Of a DNA stretch of 10,148 nt, positions 6,726 through 10,148 are shown piece by piece. Position 1 is the first letter of the stretch, and each line of letters starts with the position of its first letter. The position numbers and the translations under genes were made by a program. The notes under the pieces are model-generated. The model was given only the letters and a program-made list of their open reading frames with translations, made no database searches and had not been told where the DNA came from. Source of the DNA: CAUSKK01 sp963533935 (GTDB lineage Bacteria > Pseudomonadota > Gammaproteobacteria > Cardiobacteriales > Cardiobacteriaceae); assembly GCA_963533935.1 (NCBI GenBank), contig CAUSQL010000048.1:1-10148 (forward strand), given 5' to 3'.

Positions 6726-6845
6726 TTTATACCGACGGACGGGCGCTTTCCCTGTATGTAAATGGCCATTTTACAAACAGGAGAAGCGCCCGGTTGTTTG
6801 TATAAAGCCCCTAAACATACATACGGGCGCTTCCCATGTATCTTT
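6726..6845. repeat. Three-unit palindromic repeat array (locus R3)
   Basis: Three units alternate in orientation. Unit a (6726-6760, plus) carries ACGGACGGGCGCTT and TGTATGTA. Unit b (6770-6806, minus) carries AAGCGCCCG between TTTACAAAC and GTTTGTATAAA, a perfect end pairing. Unit c (about 6813-6845, plus) is ATACAT-ACGGGCGCTTCCC-ATGTAT, also self-paired. Together they fill the middle of the 373-base divergent gap between prc and the gene at 7001. Apart from the prc promoter candidate and the inverted repeat at 6947-6979, the rest of that gap shows nothing recognised. Confidence 0.85.
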
Positions 6846-6946
6846 ATTAGACCGGCGGCCGTTGAATATTTGCCCGGCCATCGCCGTCTATAACTGGCAA
6901 TAAACGTAAACAGAGCCAATTGGCAATTTCTGCTTGATATTCGCAA

Positions 6947-6979
6947 AGAAAAAAATCAAAATGGCGTATGATTTTTTCT
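6947..6979 (+). promoter_or_regulatory. Inverted repeat overlapping a candidate -10 box upstream of the secreted-protein gene
   Basis: AGAAAAAAATCA (6947-6958) is mirrored by TGATTTTTTCT (6969-6979), complementary apart from one extra A, around a 10-base spacer. The right half overlaps TATGAT (6967-6972), a five-of-six match to a -10 box. No -35 box is convincing at the proper distance. The arrangement resembles an operator over a promoter, but it could also be an AT-rich chance palindrome. Confidence 0.35.
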
Positions 6980-7000
6980 GAAAGCAACCATGGAGAATCT

Positions 7001-7648
7001 ATGAAGAAATTACTAATGGTACTAATGCTGTGCGGCACCGCTCTAGCCCAGGCCGAAGATGAAGTGAAGGCCACCGGCAAATCCGTTGATGTGATGAAGT
7101 TGGACATCAGCGGCGTTCGTTTGGGCATGAGCCAGGAAGAAGCCCTGAAAATCCTGAAGGAGAAATTTCCCGATGATAAAAAACCTAGTAAAAGTGAATC
7201 TCATGATTCCTACAGCAAATTACATGGCACGCCATACGTGAAAAGTATTATCTTCAATAACCGTAAAGATCACGAAGTTGTCTCCGTAGACTTTGAACCC
7301 AATGTGCTGGAAAACAAGCCCCAGGAATTAGTTGTGAGCGCTGTGGACTATTACATCAGAGATGATTTGGGCTCCGGTCTCGCTCACGCACCGAAGATAA
7401 AAAAAGCAGCAGTAGATAAATTTGGCGCTCCCGTAGCGATCGATTCCGATGGAAATTACTACTGGTGCGATTTGGGCGGCAAAAAAGAGTGCGATGAAAA
7501 TAAGCCCTATTTGGCCACTAAACAGCCTATGTTAGTTCCGTTCCGACTGATGCTTGAGAATAAAGCTCTAACGGAAGCCGCCAAAAAAGCAGCTAAAGAA
7601 GCAGGCAAAAAGGCAGATTTGGAAGACAGCAAAAATCTAAAAATCTAG
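7001..7648 (+). CDS. Secreted protein of unknown function (215 aa)
   Basis: The family is not recognised. The start is the ATG at 7001, because GGAGAA lies four bases before it and a signal peptide follows at once: MKKLLMVLMLCGTALAQA, probably cut before Glu19. An in-frame ATG at 6968 has no such support. The signal-peptide Cys is not in a proper lipobox, so a soluble periplasmic or secreted protein is likelier than a lipoprotein. The mature part has DISGVRLGMSQEEALKILKEKF (about 35-56). Its 'G-x-x-LGMS-x-E-E-A' pattern appears in many small periplasmic proteins of unknown role, and a beta-rich middle follows. Cys156 and Cys164 (WCDLGGKKECDEN) may form a disulfide. The Lys/Ala-rich tail (about 187-215) is probably helical. 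Its stop overlaps the ribosome site of the next gene, so the two were built as an operon. G+C looks lower than in the housekeeping genes. Confidence 0.85.
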   Translation: MKKLLMVLMLCGTALAQAEDEVKATGKSVDVMKLDISGVRLGMSQEEALKILKEKFPDDKKPSKSESHDSYSKLHGTPYVKSIIFNNRKDHEVVSVDFEPNVLENKPQELVVSAVDYYIRDDLGSGLAHAPKIKKAAVDKFGAPVAIDSDGNYYWCDLGGKKECDENKPYLATKQPMLVPFRLMLENKALTEAAKKAAKEAGKKADLEDSKNLKI

Positions 7649-7652
7649 GAGG
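7647..7652 (+). promoter_or_regulatory. Consensus Shine-Dalgarno of the small membrane gene
   Basis: AGGAGG lies four bases before the ATG at 7657 and overlaps the TAG stop (7646-7648) of the upstream gene. This supports the small reading frame as a genuine, translationally coupled gene despite its early stop. Confidence 0.85.
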
Positions 7653-7656
7653 AAAA

Positions 7657-7932
7657 ATGACTGAAGAAAAGAAAAACTCCTGGGGCGACATCAAGCGCAC
7701 CGGTATTATTTCCGGCTCCATTGCCTGTCTGCTCGCCTTTTACGCCTTCACTTCCGCACGGAACATCTTTAGCGCCAACAACACCATTTTTGTGTAAGTG
7801 GCCGGCATCATTGCCATCTTCGGCACCGTTTACGCTATCGTTGGCAAGAACCGCATCGGCCTGGGCCTGAACGCGTTGGCCTGGATATTCATCTTTCTCG
7901 CCTATATAGCCTGGTCGTCCAGAAGGTTCTAG
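7657..7932 (+). pseudogene. Small membrane protein gene interrupted by an in-frame TAA
   Basis: From the ATG at 7657 the frame runs 46 codons to TAA (7795-7797). It then continues in the same frame without another stop to TAG at 7930-7932, 91 codons in all. Both halves are strongly hydrophobic. Helix 1 is at about residues 15-34 (TGIISGSIACLLAFYAF), helix 2 at about 43-62, starting at the stop and continuing VAGIIAIFGTVYAIVG, and helix 3 at about 67-86 (LGLNALAWIFIFLAYIAW). The full form looks like a three-helix inner-membrane protein with a charged N-terminus and an Arg-rich C-terminus. As written, only 46 residues with one helix would be made. A nonsense mutation is the simplest reading; a sequencing error or stop-codon read-through is possible. 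It is coupled to the secreted-protein gene upstream. The family is not recognised. Confidence 0.7.
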
Positions 7933-7936
7933 CGTA

Positions 7937-8018
7937 TTTATACAGACGGACGGGCGCTTTGATTGTATGTAATTCGGGTTAAAAATACATACACTAAAAG
8001 CGCCCGTCCGTTTGTAAA
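7937..8018. repeat. Paired palindromic repeat (locus R4, head-to-head, 82 bp)
   Basis: The geometry equals that of R2: left unit 7937-7971, 14-base spacer 7972-7985, right unit 7986-8018. Both arms hold the exact ACGGACGGGCGCTT core, inverted on the right. It begins four bases after the TAG of the small membrane gene, a position where it could act as a transcript end or 3' stabiliser. No T run follows, so a standard intrinsic terminator is not claimed. Confidence 0.9.
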
Positions 8019-8217
8019 TTGCGATTTAACCTAATATTTGGACTTGCTAGGGTGGGCACACGCAGCGCGGAACGCTCCTTCAAGGGCAATCCCGCGCTTT
8101 TCGAGGCGCAATATCGCTGTGTTCTCGCGACGTGGAGGCGTAAAACATTAATTTTCACCGGCGCCCCGCCTACGCCGGCTTCACCTTATGCCTTTTCCCC
8201 ATTATTAAAACGCCAAA
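8019..8217. other. Non-coding spacer between repeat loci R4 and R5
   Basis: About 200 bases of mixed composition lie between the two repeat loci. A weak frame without a ribosome site runs through it but ends inside the R5 repeat, so no gene is called. A small hairpin CCGGCG / CGCCGG (8158-8163 with 8173-8178) is present without a T run. Nothing else is recognised. The sequence could be a decayed gene or another dispersed intergenic element. Confidence 0.5.
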
Positions 8218-8290
8218 TACATACAGAGGAAGTGCCCCTCTGTTTGTAATTAATGGTTTTACAAACATACGGGCGCTTCTGTTGTATGTA
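8218..8290. repeat. Paired palindromic repeat, tail-to-tail order (locus R5)
   Basis: Here the two units are arranged the other way round from R2 and R4. The first (8218-8249) runs TACATACAGAGG ... CCTCTGTTTGTAA, and the second (8258-8290) runs TTTACAAACATACGGGCGCTT ... TGTATGTA in part. The first is nearly perfectly self-complementary (11 of 12 bases around a 7-base loop) although its core has drifted to AAGTGCCCC. The locus lies just beyond the 3' end of the leftward ABC transporter gene. Confidence 0.85.
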
Positions 8291-8328
8291 TTTAGGCTTA
8301 ATTACATGCCGCAGCAGCGGCCGCAGCT

Positions 8329-10146
8329 CTATTCGCCCAAATAGCCGCCTGTCTGCCGCGCCCACAGCTGGCTGTAGAGACCGCCGCGGGCCAGCAGCTC
8401 CTCGTGGCTGCCCTCTTCGACGATTTGCCCCTTGTCCAGAATAATCAGCCGGTCCATCTGGGCGATGGTGGAAAGGCGGTGGGCAATGGCAATGACCGTC
8501 TTGCCGCGCATCAGCCCCAGCAGGCTGGCCTGAATGGCGCTCTCCACCTCGCTGTCCAGGGCCGAGGTGGCCTCGTCAAGAATCAGTATGGGCGCGTCCT
8601 TCAGCAGCACCCGGGCGATGGCAATGCGCTGGCGCTGGCCGCCAGACAATTTCACCCCCCGTTCGCCCACCTGCGCGTCCAGGCCCGCGTTGCCCTTGGG
8701 GTCGGTGAGCTGGTCGATGAAGTCCAGGGCTTCGGCCTTCTCCAGCGCCGCCAGCAGCTCCGCCTCGCTGGCCTCGGGGCGGCCGTAGAGCACGTTCTCG
8801 CGGATGGAGCGGTGCAGCAGCGCCGTGTCCTGGCTAACCATGGCGATGTGGCGGCGCAGGCTGTCTTGAGTTACCTGGCTGATGTCCTGGCCGTCGATGA
8901 GAATTTGCCCGCCGTCCAGGTTGTAGAAGCGCAGCAGCGCGTTCACCAGCGTGGATTTGCCGGCGCCGGAGCGGCCCACCAGGCCGATTTTCTCCCCGGC
9001 CCCAATGGTCAGGTTCAGATGGCTGATGACGTGGCGGGTGTTGTTCTTGTTGTAGCTGAAGGACACATCCTTGAAGTCAATCTGCCCTTGTTTAACCACT
9101 AAATCCCTGGCGCCGGCCACGTCCTGCACCGCGATGGGCCGCTGCAACATGGCGCGGCCGTCGTCGATGGTGCCGATGGCCTCAAAGAGGCCGTAGCTTT
9201 CAAACATAATCCAGTGGGCCATGTCGTTCATGCGCAGGGACAGGGTGCTGGCCATGGCGATGGCGCCGACGGTGATTAGCCCCTCCTGCCACAGCAGCAG
9301 GCCGGCGGCGGTGATGGTGAAGATGAGCAGGTACACCAGGCAGTTCAGGCAGAAGTTGAACTTGCTGCCCAGGCGCATTTGCCCGTAGACGCTGTCGAGG
9401 AACTCGCGCATGGCGGCCCGGGCGTAGTTGGCCTCAAAGCTGGAATGGGCGAAGAGCTTCACCGTGGCGATGTTGGAATAGGCGTCGGTGATGCGGCCGG
9501 TCATCAGCGAGCGGGCGCCGGATTGTTCCTCCGACGCCTTGGCGAAGCGCGGCAGGAAGTAGCGCAACAGGCTGATGTAGCCCACCAGCCAGGCCAACAT
9601 GATGGCCAGCAGCAGCCAGTGCTGCTTGGCCAGCAGCACCAGTATGGAAGTGATGTAGACCAGGGCGTAGATGAGAATGTCGGTGATGGTGGTCATCACC
9701 TCGCGAATGGCCAGGGCCATCTGCATGACCCGCGCCGAGACGCGGCCGGCGAACTCGTCCTGGTAGAAGCTCATGCTCTGGTTCAGCAGATAGTTGTGAA
9801 TGCGCCAGCGAATGGCCATGGGCAGGTTGCCCATGATGCACTGCATGCGGGTGAAGGTTTGCAGGCCGCGGCACAGGGGCAGCACCAGCAGCACGATTAG
9901 CCCCATGGTAATTAGCTGGCCGGCGCTGCCCTCCCGCTTGGCCCCCAGCCAATTGACGATGTCGCCGACAAAATTAAAGAGCAGCACCTCCAATATGGCG
10001 ATGGCGATGCCGGCGCCGGTGATGATGGCCAACGGCCAGAAGAAGCCGCGGCAGTAATGGAAGATGAAGGGCCATAGGCCTTCCGGCGGCGGCCGCTGGT
10101 CCAGGGCGGGAAAGGGATTGGTCTTGCGTTCAAAGTAGGAAAACAT
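8329..10146 (-). CDS. ABC exporter, fused permease and ATPase (MsbA-like, type IV)
   Basis: The complete 605-residue half-transporter would work as a homodimer in the inner membrane. The N-terminal membrane domain (about 25-315) contains six hydrophobic helices, for example 35-60, 78-95, 150-172, 175-196, 265-287 and 290-305. The nucleotide domain (about 350-595) has every key motif: Walker A GRSGAGKST (391-399), Q-loop Gln439, signature LSGGQ (500-504), Walker B ILILDE (520-525) with catalytic Glu525, D-loop SALD, and H-loop His556. The opening MFSYFERKTNPFP and the overall size fit an uncharacterised exporter type known from Haemophilus and Neisseria relatives (HI1051-like) rather than MsbA itself. 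The substrate cannot be told from sequence; lipids, peptides or drugs are all possible. The start at 10146 fits the family, but its ribosome site and promoter lie outside the window. No partner half-transporter is visible. Confidence 0.93.
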   Translation of the reverse strand: MFSYFERKTNPFPALDQRPPPEGLWPFIFHYCRGFFWPLAIITGAGIAIAILEVLLFNFVGDIVNWLGAKREGSAGQLITMGLIVLLVLPLCRGLQTFTRMQCIMGNLPMAIRWRIHNYLLNQSMSFYQDEFAGRVSARVMQMALAIREVMTTITDILIYALVYITSILVLLAKQHWLLLAIMLAWLVGYISLLRYFLPRFAKASEEQSGARSLMTGRITDAYSNIATVKLFAHSSFEANYARAAMREFLDSVYGQMRLGSKFNFCLNCLVYLLIFTITAAGLLLWQEGLITVGAIAMASTLSLRMNDMAHWIMFESYGLFEAIGTIDDGRAMLQRPIAVQDVAGARDLVVKQGQIDFKDVSFSYNKNNTRHVISHLNLTIGAGEKIGLVGRSGAGKSTLVNALLRFYNLDGGQILIDGQDISQVTQDSLRRHIAMVSQDTALLHRSIRENVLYGRPEASEAELLAALEKAEALDFIDQLTDPKGNAGLDAQVGERGVKLSGGQRQRIAIARVLLKDAPILILDEATSALDSEVESAIQASLLGLMRGKTVIAIAHRLSTIAQMDRLIILDKGQIVEEGSHEELLARGGLYSQLWARQTGGYLGE

Positions 10147-10148
10147 GG

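Noticed and set aside
6968..7000. Upstream in-frame ATG for the secreted-protein gene
   Set aside because: The start at 7001 has a GGAGAA ribosome site and leads directly into a classic signal peptide; the upstream start overlaps the candidate -10 box.
7798..7932. Separate gene beginning at the GTG right after the internal TAA
   Set aside because: No ribosome site precedes it and the sequence reads as the continuation of the same membrane protein.
8019..8249. Plus-strand frame of 76 codons between R4 and R5
   Set aside because: It starts with TTG inside the edge of R4, has no ribosome site and stops inside R5.
689..8290. CRISPR array or DNA uptake sequence as explanation of the repeats
   Set aside because: Spacing is irregular, units alternate in orientation and spacers are short or kilobases long, so it is not CRISPR. 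The core does not match the Neisseria or Pasteurellaceae uptake motifs, although an unknown uptake motif cannot be excluded.
8308..8321. GCCGC/GCGGC hairpin just after the ABC transporter stop as terminator
   Set aside because: A five-base stem with a four-base loop and no following T run on the minus strand is too weak to call.

Overview
The window is about 60% G+C, densely coded and arranged like a proteobacterial chromosome. The full-length tail-specific protease Prc, the E. coli-like transketolase and phosphoglycerate kinase, and an ABC exporter resembling an uncharacterised Haemophilus/Neisseria type point to a gammaproteobacterium or a close betaproteobacterial relative. A Cardiobacteriaceae-like host would fit, but this is a guess. 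No repeated Neisseria-type or Pasteurellaceae-type DNA uptake sequence was seen.

Layout. Positions 1-619 (minus) hold the N-terminal 206 residues of a PepSY-associated transmembrane protein that runs off the left edge. Positions 724-1217 are a sharply AT-rich island with one small orphan gene (879-1139, plus). Positions 1337-6627 (minus) form a housekeeping cluster transcribed prc, then tkt, then pgk. The prc stop codon lies in the tkt Shine-Dalgarno sequence, and a terminator-like hairpin separates tkt from pgk. Positions 7001-7932 (plus) carry a two-gene unit: a secreted protein of unknown function (215 aa) and a small membrane protein whose frame is broken by an in-frame TAA. Positions 8329-10146 (minus) hold a complete MsbA-like ABC exporter of 605 aa.

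The most striking non-coding feature is a family of short intergenic palindromic repeats, with about ten units in five loci (689-723, 1218-1299, 6726-6845, 7937-8018, 8218-8290). The 14-mer ACGGACGGGCGCTT occurs six times exactly, counting both strands, and a TGTATGTA half-site accompanies it. Each unit is roughly 33-36 bp and is itself an imperfect hairpin (TACAnAC ... GTnTGTA). Units sit in alternating orientation and form larger palindromes of about 82 bp, much like REP/BIME/REPIN elements. Two of them are 35-bp identical direct repeats that bracket the AT-rich island, which suggests how that island arrived or could be lost.

Metabolically, Tkt (non-oxidative pentose phosphate pathway) and Pgk (lower glycolysis) share intermediates around glyceraldehyde 3-phosphate. 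Prc is a periplasmic protease with no obvious metabolic link to them. No defence system, CRISPR array, RNA gene or complete insertion sequence was recognised.
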